NCBI RefSeq assembly: GCF_003700275.1
Contig: NZ_RBRE01000010.1
Location: 37,435 to 101,434 of the forward strand
Origin: Pseudomonas cichorii
Lineage (GTDB): Bacteria; Pseudomonadota; Gammaproteobacteria; Pseudomonadales; Pseudomonadaceae
Direction: 5' to 3'
DNA length: 64,000 nucleotides
In this document: piece after piece, positions 28,313 through 37,696 of the stretch
Numbering within the stretch: the first letter of the stretch is position 1
How the letters are laid out: each line of letters starts with the position of its first letter
The notes under the pieces: generated by a model
The model's database searches: none
What the model saw: only the letters and a program-made list of their open reading frames with translations
Told to the model about the DNA's origin: nothing
Position numbers and translations under genes: made by a program

Positions 28313-29407
28313 ATGACCTCGCTGTTTTCACCATACCGACTGAAGGATGTCACGCTGCGTAACCGCATTGTGGCTTCGCCAATGTGTCAGTACCAAGCCG
28401 TGGATGGCATGCTCAATGGCTGGCATAAAACCCACTATGAAACACTGGCAAAAGGCGGGGCAGGTTTGGTAGTGGTCGAGGCTACTTCAGTCAATCCTGA
28501 GGGCCGGATCACACCTGGCGATACCGGGATCTGGAGTGATAACCATGTTGCCAGTTTTGCCGATATTGTCTCGCTAATCAAAAACGCCGGAGCTGTGCCC
28601 GGCATTCAACTGAGTCACGCCGGGCGAAAAGCCGGATGTACGCCACCCTGGATGGGAGGGCATCCACTCGAAGAGTCAGATGAGCAGAGCTGGAAGCCTG
28701 TTTCATCGAGTGCTCTCCCTTACGCGCCGGACTCTTCCTATATTCCTGACGAGTTGACGCTCGAAGGAATCAAAAACATACAAGCTGACTTCGCGAGCGC
28801 TGCTGAGCGAGCCCATCGTGCAGGATTCAAATGGCTGGAACTGCATTTTGCGCACGGTTTTCTTGGCCAAAGTTTTATCTCTGCGAAGGCAAATATTCGT
28901 ACTGACGAATACGGCGGATCGTTGCCCAACCGAGCGCGTTTCCTGCTGGAAATTGTAACCGCGGTAAAGCAGGTCTGGCCCTCCAATCTCCCGCTGACGG
29001 TTCGTTTTGGCATCATCGATTTTGAAGAGGATCTCGAAGAGTCACTGGCGGAGACGACTCAGGTGCTTCGCTGGTTGCAGGAGCAGGGTGTAGATTTCGT
29101 GGATTGCTCTCTCTCCCTTGCGGTGCCTGGCGAGCCGGTGCCATGGGGACCGAATTTCATGGTGCCGTTTGCACAGCGCATACGCACTGAAACGGGCCTG
29201 CCTGTCGGCACAAGCTGGATGATTACAGACGCTCATCAGGCCGATGATTTCGTACGCTCCGGATCCCTGGATCTTGTCTGTTTTGCCCGGACGCTACTGG
29301 CCAATCCTCACTGGCCATTCCAGGCAGCGCGGGCGCTGGGTATTTCTGATCCGGCCTCGGTGTTGCCGACACCTTACGCTTACTGGTTGCAGAACTGGGC
29401 GGACTGA
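28313..29407 (+). CDS. Old-yellow-enzyme ene-reductase (XenA/NamA-like)
   Basis: A 364-residue NADPH:FMN oxidoreductase. Signs of the YqjM/XenA class are RNRIVASPMCQYQA near 18-31 (Cys that tunes the flavin), GIQLSHAGRKAGCTPPW, the substrate-binding LHFAHGFLGQSFISAKAN with two His, RTDEYGGSLPNRARF and the C-terminal FARTLLANPHWP. Such enzymes reduce activated C=C bonds, and XenA also denitrates nitroglycerin. The gene starts 12 bases after TCAACAAGCGGATTAGC. A small ABM-domain-like gene follows. Confidence 0.92.
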   Translation: MTSLFSPYRLKDVTLRNRIVASPMCQYQAVDGMLNGWHKTHYETLAKGGAGLVVVEATSVNPEGRITPGDTGIWSDNHVASFADIVSLIKNAGAVPGIQLSHAGRKAGCTPPWMGGHPLEESDEQSWKPVSSSALPYAPDSSYIPDELTLEGIKNIQADFASAAERAHRAGFKWLELHFAHGFLGQSFISAKANIRTDEYGGSLPNRARFLLEIVTAVKQVWPSNLPLTVRFGIIDFEEDLEESLAETTQVLRWLQEQGVDFVDCSLSLAVPGEPVPWGPNFMVPFAQRIRTETGLPVGTSWMITDAHQADDFVRSGSLDLVCFARTLLANPHWPFQAARALGISDPASVLPTPYAYWLQNWAD

Positions 29408-29477
29408 TGTTGTAGCGCACAGGCGAGCGCCAGTGCATCGATTGTCCATGTCGTAGAGAGCGTGCTGGAGATTATTC

Positions 29478-29801
29478 ATGAGCAAATCATCGGGTGAACA
29501 TGGTTTTGGCCAGACTTTGGAAATGCTCGTCAGCCCGCTCTCTGTCCAGGCGCTAGTCAAAGCGCTGACGAAGCATACTGAACAGTTCACTTGTCAGCAT
29601 CCAGGCTTTGTTGGCGCGAGAGTGCAGATAAACGAATATCAAAATGCAGTCCAACTTCATCTGTACTGGTTATCGAAAGAGGCCGGTGAGCATGCGCTGG
29701 CCTATCCAAAACAGAATGAGCCCGATCTAGTCCAGATTGCGCACAGCTTTCAGGTGCACACGATGATATTCCAGACTTTTTTTGTCTGCGCGCAAGTTTG
29801 A
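29478..29801 (+). CDS. Small ABM-like (ferredoxin-like barrel) protein
   Basis: A 107-residue protein with the alternating pattern of antibiotic-biosynthesis-monooxygenase-like dimeric barrels: a strand, the helix VQALVKALTKHTEQFTCQHPGFVGARV, the strands QNAVQLHLYWLSKEAGEHALA, and a terminal strand region. No catalytic set can be named and the family match is by eye. It lies 70 bases after the ene-reductase in the same direction and may be co-transcribed. A quinone or aromatic substrate would fit but is not shown. Confidence 0.5.
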   Translation: MSKSSGEHGFGQTLEMLVSPLSVQALVKALTKHTEQFTCQHPGFVGARVQINEYQNAVQLHLYWLSKEAGEHALAYPKQNEPDLVQIAHSFQVHTMIFQTFFVCAQV

Positions 29802-30074
29802 GTTCAATGTTGATCTGCTCAAGGTCTTGAAGTTGAGAAAGTTTATTTAGTGAACATCCTGCCAACACTATGGCGCCGCTGAATCAATCATTTCGGGCAG
29901 TCGATATCACTGAAACACATTGTTACGAGTGAGTTGTTTGCCAGTGAATCGTTGGATTGGGCAATAAACACCCTTTATCAGGCAAATCTGCTTGTTGCTG
30001 GCCAAGCATACTAATCAGCAGAAGGGCGCTTGATGGATGGTGTGGCGCTTTCGGACACTATTGGAGAGGCCATC

Positions 30075-30563
30075 ATGGCAGACCGCAACAGACTTCAGCT
30101 CACCATCAATGGTGCATCCCTGGCCTTTGAGCTTGATGCGCGTACCACTTTGCTGGATGCGCTTCGCGAGCATGCATTTCTTCCCGGAACCAAGAAAGGC
30201 TGCGATCAGGGTCAGTGTGGTGCTTGCACGGTTCATGTCGACGGTGAGCGGGTTTTGAGCTGTTTGACGCTTGCGGCGCAGGTCGCAGGTCGTGATGTGA
30301 CGACCATTGAAGGGCTTGCCCGGGCGGACGGTACTTTGCATGCCGTGCAGGCTGCTTTCGTCGAGTTTGATGCTTTTCAATGTGGCTACTGCACTCCAGG
30401 GCAGATTATGTCCGCAGTCGCCTGCATCCGCGAGGGACACACGGGGTCTGATGATGCGATTCGTGAGTACATGAGCGGTAATATTTGTCGGTGCGGTGCC
30501 TACCCACACATCGTCACGGCCGTGCGCACTGCAGCTGCCCGCTTGCAGGGGGATAAGGCATGA
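30075..30563 (+). CDS. Molybdenum aldehyde oxidase, 2Fe-2S subunit (PaoA-like)
   Basis: A 162-residue iron-sulfur subunit. The first cluster motif is [22 protein letters not shown] and the second is CGYCTPGQ with CRCG ([13 protein letters not shown]), the standard two 2Fe-2S pattern of xanthine oxidase-family small subunits. The ATG at 30075 is chosen because GGAGAG ends six bases before it; an upstream in-frame TTG/ATG at 30030-30033 lacks a site. Unlike E. coli PaoA it carries no twin-arginine leader. It passes electrons from the molybdenum centre to the FAD subunit encoded next. Confidence 0.93.
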   Translation: MADRNRLQLTINGASLAFELDARTTLLDALREHAFLPGTKKGCDQGQCGACTVHVDGERVLSCLTLAAQVAGRDVTTIEGLARADGTLHAVQAAFVEFDAFQCGYCTPGQIMSAVACIREGHTGSDDAIREYMSGNICRCGAYPHIVTAVRTAAARLQGDKA

Positions 30564-31552
30564 GAGCGTTTGACTATATTCGCGCCAGTGATGTCGCCAA
30601 TGCGCGACAGGAAGTCGTCTTGCCGGAAACTCGTTTTCTCGCTGGAGGAACAACACTACTCGATCTCATGAAATGCGGCGTGGAACGTCCTGCCCGGTTA
30701 GTCGATATCAGCCACTTGCAAGGTTTGAACGCCATTAGTGTGGGCGCCCGGGATATTCATATCGGGGCTTCGGCGAAGATGAGTCATGTTGCCGCCAACC
30801 CTCGGGTTCAGACCCAGGCCCCCGTTCTCAGTGAAGCTCTCTGGCGCGCCGCATCGCCGCAGTTGCGAAACATGGCCTCGATTGGCGGCAATCTGATGCA
30901 GCGCACGCGGTGCACCTATTTTCGTGACCCGGATGCCTATCCTGAATGCAACAAGCGTAACCCTGGATCGGGATGCGCTGCACTGAACGGGATCAATCGC
31001 AACCATGCAGTGCTGGGAACCAGTGATGAGTGCATCGCCATTTATCCCGGCGACTTTGCCGTGGCGCTGGTTGCTTTCGATGCCAGGGTCCTGATTAGCG
31101 GCGCAAATGAGCGCCAAGTTCTCGCCGAGGACTTCTATCGGTTGCCCGGCGCACGCCCGGACATTGAGCACGACCTCGCTGCCGGAGAGATGATCATTGG
31201 GGTTGAAGTACCCGTGATAGCCGCCCTCAAACGCTCTCACTACCTCAAGGTGCGTGATCGCGCCTCTTATGAGTTCGCGGCTGCAAGCGCTGCCGTCGGG
31301 GTCGAACTCGAAGACGACGGCAAAACCATCAAGGATGTCCGCATCGCCATGGGTGGCGTGGGGACCAAACCCTGGCGGGCACGTGCCGTGGAGCAGGCTT
31401 TGATTGGCCGAACATTCACCGAGAAAGCGATTCGTGAGGCCGCACGACTCTCCGTCAGCGGCGCTCAGGCTCGCGAACACAATGGCTTCAAGATAGTCCT
31501 TGCACCTCGCGTAGTTGCGCGAGCACTGATGACCGCTGGAGGTCTGGTATGA
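30560..31552 (+). CDS. Molybdenum aldehyde oxidase, FAD subunit (PaoB-like)
   Basis: A 330-residue FAD-binding subunit with the vanillyl-alcohol-oxidase-like loop [13 protein letters not shown], then [19 protein letters not shown], where Cys-rich segments (C..Y/F.D...C) suggest an extra Fe-S cluster as in PaoB, and a C-terminal CODH-type domain ([17 protein letters not shown]). The start overlaps the small-subunit stop by four bases (ATGA). The extra cysteines ([13 protein letters not shown] and GSGCAALNG) match the 4Fe-4S-binding insertion of PaoB and 4-hydroxybenzoyl-CoA reductase-like subunits, by inference. Confidence 0.9.
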   Translation: MRAFDYIRASDVANARQEVVLPETRFLAGGTTLLDLMKCGVERPARLVDISHLQGLNAISVGARDIHIGASAKMSHVAANPRVQTQAPVLSEALWRAASPQLRNMASIGGNLMQRTRCTYFRDPDAYPECNKRNPGSGCAALNGINRNHAVLGTSDECIAIYPGDFAVALVAFDARVLISGANERQVLAEDFYRLPGARPDIEHDLAAGEMIIGVEVPVIAALKRSHYLKVRDRASYEFAAASAAVGVELEDDGKTIKDVRIAMGGVGTKPWRARAVEQALIGRTFTEKAIREAARLSVSGAQAREHNGFKIVLAPRVVARALMTAGGLV

Positions 31553-33939
31553 GCGATCTCTTCAACCCCAGGGTTTATCGCCGGACGCTGCTCAAGACTG
31601 CTGCTGCAGGCTCAGCAGTTGCGTACACGGGCCTGGCACTCAACCCGCTGACGGGTGAGGCAGCGCCGCTGATCGAAAAAGAACAGAATGGTGCCCTGGG
31701 TGAACGGGCATCCCGTCAAGACGGCGGCCTCAAGGTCAGAGGCGAGGCCCGCTATGCCATTGAGCAGACCATCGAAGGAATGCTCTACGGTGTGGTGGTG
31801 CAATCGACCATTCCCGCAGGCCGCATTACCGCAATCGATGTCAGGGTGGCAGAAAAGGCTCCAGGGGTGATTGCCATCTACACACATCTCAATCCGCTCG
31901 CGATTCAGCCAGCGACCCCATTCATCAAGGGTGGTGCTGCAACCGAGAATTTTACTCCGCTACAGGATGACCAGGTGCGCTGGAATGGCCAGCACATAGC
32001 GTTGGTCGTGGCGCAAACGTTCGAGCAAGCGACTGAGGCTGCAAGCCTGGTCAAGGTCACCTACCAGCAAACGACAGCCATTATCGATCCTGATGATGCA
32101 CGCGCAAAACCTCAACCTATCGATGACCTGCAAGCCAGGTGGGGGGACGCGCCCGCCGCTTTTGCAGCAGCTGCGGTAAAAGTAGAAGGCATCTACACCA
32201 CGCCTCGTGAGTACAACGTTCCGATGGAGCCACATGCATGCATCGCTCACTGGGAAGCAGACAAGCTTACGGTGTATGAGTCGAGCCAGTGGGTCGGCGG
32301 CGCGCGTAAAGTCATTGCCCAATGGATGGGGCTTGAGATGGACAAGGTGCGGGTTGTTTCACCTTTTGTGGGGGGCGGATTCGGTTGCAAGATTGCACCA
32401 CATCCTCATGTCGCCATGACCTGTGCCGCGTCCAGGGCATTGGGCCGCCCCGTGAAGGTGTCGTTGACGCGCCCTCAGACATTTACAGGCTTTGGTGGCC
32501 GGCCCCGTACGAGTCAGAAGTTGGCGTTGGGGGCCACCAGTCAAGGCATGCTGGTTTCGGTAGTGCATGAGGGATGGAACGAGACCGCTATCGACGACAC
32601 GCATCTGGAACCGAGTACTTCAGTGACCGCACTGATGTATGCCACGCCCAATATGCTCGCCCGTCACAGCATCATTCCGGTGAACACCGTCAATCCTGGC
32701 TGGATGCGTGCGCCCGGCGAAAATATCAGTACCTATGCGCTTGAAACTGCCATGGATGAGCTGGCTGTAGAGCTTGGTCTCGATCCGGTCGAACTGAGGC
32801 TGCGCAACTGGGCGGCCCGGGATCCGAAGGCAAATATTCCCTGGACGACACGCCGTCTTAGAGAAGGATACATCGCGGGTGCAAACGCCTTCGGCTGGGC
32901 CAATCGTAATCCGAAGCCACGTTCGATGCGGGAGGGGCGCGAGCTGATTGGCTGGGGCATGGCCGCGGGAACCTATCCCGTGTGGCGAACGCCTGGGGAA
33001 GCGAAGATCATCATTCATCGCGATGGCCGGATAGATGTCTTGAGCGGTGGTACCGATCTGGGGACTGGCACCTACACCATCCTTGCGCAAACTGCAGCCG
33101 AAGTACTCGACGTCCCGACCAGTGCGGTCAAGGTCAGTCTCGGCGACACCAATTTGCCACGGGCTCCCGTTGCCGGCGGCTCCCAGTTGGCAAACAACCT
33201 GACAGGAGCGGTCTACAAGGCGGCAAAAGTTGCTCGCAACGAGATCCTGCGTGTGGCGACAACCGACCCGAAATCTCCTCTGCATGGCATGGACATCGCC
33301 AACTTGGTATTCAAGAACGGGCGCATAAAACCGTCACAGAGACCGGGCGACGGCATCGCTTTGGGTGACCTGCTGAAAGCGATTGGCAAACAGCGATTCG
33401 AGATATCAACCGACACCTTCAAATCCGGTGCGACCGAGGCCGATCGTGATGCCGCCGCGTACGGGTTCAGCCAAATGCTGCCTGCGACTAATGGCGGGGT
33501 ATCTGCGCACAGTTGGGGTGTCCATTTCGTCGAGGTTCGAGTGGACGAAGACTTCGGCACGGTCAAGGTCAAGCGCATGGTGGCAGCGTTCGACAGTGGC
33601 AGGGTCTACAACCCCAAGCTGGCTGAGAGCCAGTGGATGGGGGGGATGATTATGGGAATCGGACAGGCCCTTTTTGAAGAGGGCCACATTGATCGCCGTG
33701 ATGGTCGAATTGTCAACGCAAGCCTTGCTGACTACGTCGTTCCGGTGAATGCCGACGTGCCTGAAATCATCACTATCGATGTAGGCATACCCGATTTGCA
33801 GGCCAGTGCCCTGGGCGGTAAGGCCGTGGGTGAGCTTGGCATCGTCGGAGTAGCAGCCGCCATCGGTAACGCGGTTTACCACGCAACGGGCAAGCGTATT
33901 CGTGATCTCCCTTTCACGCTGGACAAGTTGCTCGCCTGA
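31549..33939 (+). CDS. Molybdenum aldehyde oxidase, molybdopterin subunit (PaoC-like)
   Basis: A 796-residue catalytic subunit that binds molybdopterin cytosine dinucleotide. Seen are GEARYAIEQTIEGMLYG, the Moco loops SPFVGGGFGCKIAPHP and GGTDLGTGTYTILAQ, the MRAPGE motif, and a C-terminal GGKAVGELGIVGVAAA holding the catalytic Glu. The N-terminus reads YRRTLLKTAAAGSAVAYTGLAL, a twin-arginine-like leader, so the complex may be sent to the periplasm from this subunit. Starts in an ATGA overlap. Likely oxidises aldehydes to acids; the substrate is unknown. Confidence 0.93.
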   Translation: MSDLFNPRVYRRTLLKTAAAGSAVAYTGLALNPLTGEAAPLIEKEQNGALGERASRQDGGLKVRGEARYAIEQTIEGMLYGVVVQSTIPAGRITAIDVRVAEKAPGVIAIYTHLNPLAIQPATPFIKGGAATENFTPLQDDQVRWNGQHIALVVAQTFEQATEAASLVKVTYQQTTAIIDPDDARAKPQPIDDLQARWGDAPAAFAAAAVKVEGIYTTPREYNVPMEPHACIAHWEADKLTVYESSQWVGGARKVIAQWMGLEMDKVRVVSPFVGGGFGCKIAPHPHVAMTCAASRALGRPVKVSLTRPQTFTGFGGRPRTSQKLALGATSQGMLVSVVHEGWNETAIDDTHLEPSTSVTALMYATPNMLARHSIIPVNTVNPGWMRAPGENISTYALETAMDELAVELGLDPVELRLRNWAARDPKANIPWTTRRLREGYIAGANAFGWANRNPKPRSMREGRELIGWGMAAGTYPVWRTPGEAKIIIHRDGRIDVLSGGTDLGTGTYTILAQTAAEVLDVPTSAVKVSLGDTNLPRAPVAGGSQLANNLTGAVYKAAKVARNEILRVATTDPKSPLHGMDIANLVFKNGRIKPSQRPGDGIALGDLLKAIGKQRFEISTDTFKSGATEADRDAAAYGFSQMLPATNGGVSAHSWGVHFVEVRVDEDFGTVKVKRMVAAFDSGRVYNPKLAESQWMGGMIMGIGQALFEEGHIDRRDGRIVNASLADYVVPVNADVPEIITIDVGIPDLQASALGGKAVGELGIVGVAAAIGNAVYHATGKRIRDLPFTLDKLLA

Positions 33940-33942
33940 TAT

Positions 33943-34911
33943 ATGAACAGTCTGGATCTTCAGGTTATCCAGCAGGCCTCGACTTGGCTGGAACAAGGCG
34001 AGGGCGTGTGGCTTTGCACTGTCCTTTCAACATTCGGGTCTGCGCCTCGCGGGCCCGGTGCGATGCTTGTAGCACTGGCGCAGGGAGGGTTCTGCGGCTC
34101 GCTTTCTGGTGGCTGTGTGGAGGAAGATTTTCTGGAGCGACTGGGTCGACATGAATTCGTGCCTAGCAGCCAGATCATTCGATACGGGGAGGGCGGGTTT
34201 ACTCCAAACCTGGAGTTGCCTTGTGGCGGCGTGCTTGATGTTCTCGTTGAGTATTTCGAGGCCAACTGCTCGGGACGTGAGTATTTCGCGAAGCTTGAGC
34301 AGGCTCTGCAGGGGCGTCAGTTAATTGTGCGCCGTGTCGTCCTGGGAACGAACGATGCCTATATGGAAGATGCTGACATGGCGTGCGCGCCAGTCACTGT
34401 TGAGCATGAGCAAGTTCGGTTGAGGGTAGGGGCCGTACGGCGGCTTTTGATCGCGGGTTTGTCGCCGGTAGCAGAGTTCTGTGCCAGTTTCGCAGTTGCG
34501 CTGGGATACGAGGTCATTGTGTGTGATCCGCGTGCCGAGCTGACTTCGACATTCCAAATGCCCGGTGTCGCGCTGTTTGAAATGCTTCCTGCAACCTACA
34601 TTGCTCAGGGGGGCTGCCATGCATCGACGGCTGTCGTCGCATTGACTCACGACCCTCGCCTCGATGACCTGACGTTGATGGAGGCAGTAAGGACGCCAGC
34701 GTTCTACATTGGAGCAATGGGGTCGCGACGAACCAGTGAAAAGCGCCTTGAGCGCGTCAGGCGTATCGGAGGTCTGGACGATGAAGGTATCAATCGCATC
34801 CACGCTCCTATCGGTTTGAACCTGGGTAGCAAGACACCTGCCGAGATCGCACTGGCGGTCATGTCCGATGTGGTTCGGGTAAGTAATGGCATTAGCAAAA
34901 ACGCACTCTAG
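33943..34911 (+). CDS. XdhC/PaoD-like molybdenum cofactor chaperone
   Basis: A 322-residue protein of the XdhC/CoxI family. The N-terminal half has GSAPRGPGAMLVA and GSLSGGCVEEDFLERL with the conserved Cys. The C-terminal half is a Rossmann domain (LLIAGLSPVAEFCASFAVALGYEVIVCDPR) ending with YIGAMGSRRTSEKRLERVR and GLNLGSKTPAEIALAVMSDVVR. XdhC proteins bind, sulfurate and insert the cofactor into their partner enzyme. It starts three bases after the large-subunit stop, as the fourth gene of the operon. Confidence 0.92.
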   Translation: MNSLDLQVIQQASTWLEQGEGVWLCTVLSTFGSAPRGPGAMLVALAQGGFCGSLSGGCVEEDFLERLGRHEFVPSSQIIRYGEGGFTPNLELPCGGVLDVLVEYFEANCSGREYFAKLEQALQGRQLIVRRVVLGTNDAYMEDADMACAPVTVEHEQVRLRVGAVRRLLIAGLSPVAEFCASFAVALGYEVIVCDPRAELTSTFQMPGVALFEMLPATYIAQGGCHASTAVVALTHDPRLDDLTLMEAVRTPAFYIGAMGSRRTSEKRLERVRRIGGLDDEGINRIHAPIGLNLGSKTPAEIALAVMSDVVRVSNGISKNAL

Positions 34912-34930
34912 CGGTACATCGGGGAAAATT

Positions 34931-35842
34931 ATGAGTTCAGCTCTCAAAGATGCTTGCGATATCACGGACATTACCCGTTTGGCCGAAAGAATAGGGCAGA
35001 TTCTTCGACAGGAAGGTGATCATTACAGCGCAATTCCAGGACTCAGTTTTCACCGCCGCAACGCAGCAACGGCGCCGTTACACTGCATTTACGCACTCGG
35101 ACTCGGCCTGACGCTGCAGGGAAGCAAACAGGTCGTGGTTGGCAAGGAGGTTCTGGCCTATGGTCCTGGCCAGTCGTTGGTGACGAGCGTCGACATTCCC
35201 GTGTTGGCCAATGTCACCAGTGCCAGTGCATCCCAGCCCTTTATCGGGTTGTTGTTGGCTTTGGATAGCACAATAGTTGTGCAGGTAGCAGAACGGCTGA
35301 AGTTATCTCAGCGAATGAAAGATGAGGGGTTCCGCCCTGTCACTGTGCATGCGTTGGATGCTCATATACTGGGTGCGCTGGAGCGGCTGGTCGCGTTGCT
35401 TGAGGATCGATGCTTGATTGACGTCCTGGCACCGCTAATCATTGAGGAAATAGTAGTACGCATATTAAGCGGTCCCCATAGCCTTCAATTGCTGCATATC
35501 ATCAGCGCCGGCTCACCAAGCCAGCACATTGCCAGATGCCTGTCCTGGTTGAAGCTGAATTTTCGCAATCCGCTCAAAGTCGATGAGCTGGCGGCGACGG
35601 CTCACATGAGTCCCTCGACCTTTCGGCAACATTTTCGGACCGTTACAGGGATGAGTCCGCTGCAGTACCAAAAACAACTCAGGCTCCAGGCTGCGCGGCA
35701 AATGATGTTAAGTCAAAACGTCGATGCCAGCAGTGCCGGAGGGCTTGTCGGCTATGAAAGCTCCTCCCAGTTCAGCCGCGAGTACAGCCGACTGTTCGGA
35801 GAGCCACCACAGCGCGACATCAAGCGTATGCGTTTGCAGTAA
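34931..35842 (+). CDS. AraC-family regulator (AraC_N type)
   Basis: A 303-residue regulator. The N-terminal domain is of the AraC_N/YqhC type (LHCIYALGLGLTLQGSKQVVVGKEVLAYGPGQSLVTSVDIPV). The C-terminal 100 residues hold two helix-turn-helix units, with LKVDELAATAHMSPSTFRQHFRTVTGMSPLQYQKQLRLQ and SAGGLVGYESSSQFSREYSRLFGEPP. The start at 34931 follows GGGGAAAATT; an upstream in-frame ATG at 34886 would overlap xdhC. YqhC-like proteins sense aldehydes, which fits the aldehyde oxidase operon just upstream; that link is inference. Confidence 0.9.
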   Translation: MSSALKDACDITDITRLAERIGQILRQEGDHYSAIPGLSFHRRNAATAPLHCIYALGLGLTLQGSKQVVVGKEVLAYGPGQSLVTSVDIPVLANVTSASASQPFIGLLLALDSTIVVQVAERLKLSQRMKDEGFRPVTVHALDAHILGALERLVALLEDRCLIDVLAPLIIEEIVVRILSGPHSLQLLHIISAGSPSQHIARCLSWLKLNFRNPLKVDELAATAHMSPSTFRQHFRTVTGMSPLQYQKQLRLQAARQMMLSQNVDASSAGGLVGYESSSQFSREYSRLFGEPPQRDIKRMRLQ

Positions 35843-35912
35843 AGGATGGCCTATCATTACGTCCCATCTGAAACCGAGTCTTCGCAGACATTAGAGAAAG
35901 GACCCACAGTTA

Positions 35913-36410
35913 ATGGATATTGCGCGACAGAGAGATCTACAGCGTATTGAAGCTCAGGAAAAGGCTCTCCAGTTCAAAGCATTCGACAAAGCTGCTGCAT
36001 GGGAGCTTGGGCTCAGATTGAAAACCCTGTGCGAAGCAGCAGGGGTGAGCACGACGATTGAAATCCGACTTGCTCGCGAGACTGTTTTTTTCTACGCCAT
36101 GCCCGGAACGACTTCGAGCAATACTGACTGGGCTCGCCGAAAAAGGAATGTTGTGGAATTGATGGGCCAGAGTTCTTATCGGGTGGGCCTGTCATTTGCA
36201 GACGGCAACTCGTTGGAAGCTTCAATGGGGCTTCCTCCACGTGACTATGCATGCCACGGCGGCAGCTTTCCCCTGCAGGTCGAATGCGTTGGATTTATAG
36301 GCGTCGTTACTGTGTCAGGCCTGCCGCAGAGACAGGATCACGCGCTGGTGGTGCAAGCACTTGCCGAGATGTGTGGTGTTGAACTGGCGGATGTGGCGCT
36401 GACTCAGTAA
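35913..36410 (+). CDS. Heme-degrading-domain / UPF0303-like protein
   Basis: A 165-residue protein with the pattern of the HbpS/GlcG-like UPF0303 family: an N-terminal helix, AAWELGLRLKTLCEAAGVSTTIEIRLARETVFFYAMPG, a WARRKRNVVELMGQSSYRVGL segment, and GGSFPLQVECVGFIGVVTVSGLPQRQDHALVVQAL. The family is small and cytoplasmic; heme binding or degradation is the database name of the fold rather than a proven role. It follows the AraC gene by 70 bases on the same strand. Confidence 0.8.
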   Translation: MDIARQRDLQRIEAQEKALQFKAFDKAAAWELGLRLKTLCEAAGVSTTIEIRLARETVFFYAMPGTTSSNTDWARRKRNVVELMGQSSYRVGLSFADGNSLEASMGLPPRDYACHGGSFPLQVECVGFIGVVTVSGLPQRQDHALVVQALAEMCGVELADVALTQ

Positions 36411-36429
36411 ACCATTGACGTTGCTGAGA

Positions 36430-36744
36430 CTAAAACAGCCCTGCGTTGATTTTTTGTTCGATGATCTGGCCCAGCTCTCGGCCAGGGGATTTTCTGGCAA
36501 ACAGAGGGCAATTCTTTGCGTGCCTGAAAGGACGATGATCTGCCAGTTGTTGCGAGCAGCTACAGTATTGACAGTACACAGACTCACCGCTCAGCTTCCA
36601 GTGCTTGTTCCAGAGCAGCAACGGCAGGTAGGGTATGACCATAAACGTCCTGTGCAATGGGTTAAAGTGCCGATTGCATAACTCACGACACAATGAAAGC
36701 GAGAGCCTACTGCCCAGTCTTCTCGTCCTGGTGACTGCATGCAT
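36430..36744 (-). CDS. Possible small Cys-containing protein
   Basis: A minus-strand frame of up to 104 codons. From residue 24 on it has protein-like composition: RHFNPLHRTFMVIPYLPLLL forms a hydrophobic stretch, followed by CQYCSCS and a later Cys that could bind zinc. There is no ATG at the likely start; TTG codons or an internal Met are possible, so it may be a decayed copy. Function unknown. The rest of 36411-36898 holds no recognised gene. Confidence 0.35.
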   Translation of the reverse strand: MHAVTRTRRLGSRLSLSLCRELCNRHFNPLHRTFMVIPYLPLLLWNKHWKLSGESVYCQYCSCSQQLADHRPFRHAKNCPLFARKSPGRELGQIIEQKINAGLF

Positions 36745-36898
36745 GTAGTCTTGAAAGTCCGGACAGGAATAAGTTGATTTATATCAGTGGCTAATAGTCA
36801 GGGGTGGACTACCAATCTGCTCTAATGCAATCTTGTGTCAGATGGATTCGCGCCATCCCCGAGCCATATTTTTTAACAAGTAAAGACAGTGACCATTA

Positions 36899-37405
36899 TC
36901 AATAGGTTCTGAAACCGCTCACGACGTTACCCCTGAACTCGATATACAGCCTCTCAACTTTCACTTTTTGACCCGGGGCATTACTGCCTGAGACAGTACC
37001 GGCGTCATCCATGATTTCCTGAGCGTCACCCACCTTGTTCTGTCCGCCGATGATGGCACTGGCAGAGCCCCCGGCACCGTACCGACTGGTATATTTATAA
37101 GCCATGTCCGCCAGCTTACCCAGCTTGGAGTCCTTACGATCGTACAGCCATACAGAGGTGTCGTTGCCCAAGTTGTCTGTCACGTTTGACGGCGTACCAA
37201 ATTTTTCGCGAATCTGTTCTTTTGTGGATTTTTTGACAACGATATTGCCTTTAATGAACTCAGGCGCGTATATCCCTTCGCCTGTCAGAGAGTCCAGCCC
37301 ACCGAATGAACTTCCGCCACCGCTTGAGCATGCCGTCAAGGCCACCATTAACATTCCTGCAGTCGCCAAACCTTTGAGCCTTGCCAGTTGACAATAAGTA
37401 CCCAT
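36899..37405 (-). CDS. Lipoprotein with BamE/SmpA-like domain
   Basis: A lipoprotein of about 168 residues. From Met at 37405 it has a Lys/Arg-containing start, a hydrophobic AGMLMVALTAC and the lipobox LTAC, so the mature chain would begin at Cys near residue 26, then SSGGGSS. Later KKSTKEQIREKFGTPSNVTDN followed by VWLYDRK is the helix and strand pattern of outer-membrane BamE/SmpA-like domains, and YIEFRGNVVSGFRTY ends it. The ATG at 37405 has AGAGG eight bases before it; a longer start at 37447 adds 14 residues. The role is not known. Confidence 0.7.
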   Translation of the reverse strand: MGTYCQLARLKGLATAGMLMVALTACSSGGGSSFGGLDSLTGEGIYAPEFIKGNIVVKKSTKEQIREKFGTPSNVTDNLGNDTSVWLYDRKDSKLGKLADMAYKYTSRYGAGGSASAIIGGQNKVGDAQEIMDDAGTVSGSNAPGQKVKVERLYIEFRGNVVSGFRTY

Positions 37406-37696
37406 GCCCGTTACCTCTGAAAGTAAGAGTAGTGTTGATTTTTTCATGTATGTACGGAGACAGTGAAAGCGCAGGCTGTCGAGTGTTTGGGTAGTTTAAG
37501 GGCGATGAGTGAGCGTCACCTATAGTGCAGATGTGCTAGTTGGTTGACGCAGAAGAGGCAGGACCATGCGCTGGTGACCGCTTAAGACTCGGTGTTCTCC
37601 CTGTCTCTGCCATCGCCTACCCGACTGGCGGAGGTGAATCTAGCTACGTGGAGCCGGTCGCATGATATATCCATCAAGCAGTCTCAGGAGACTATC

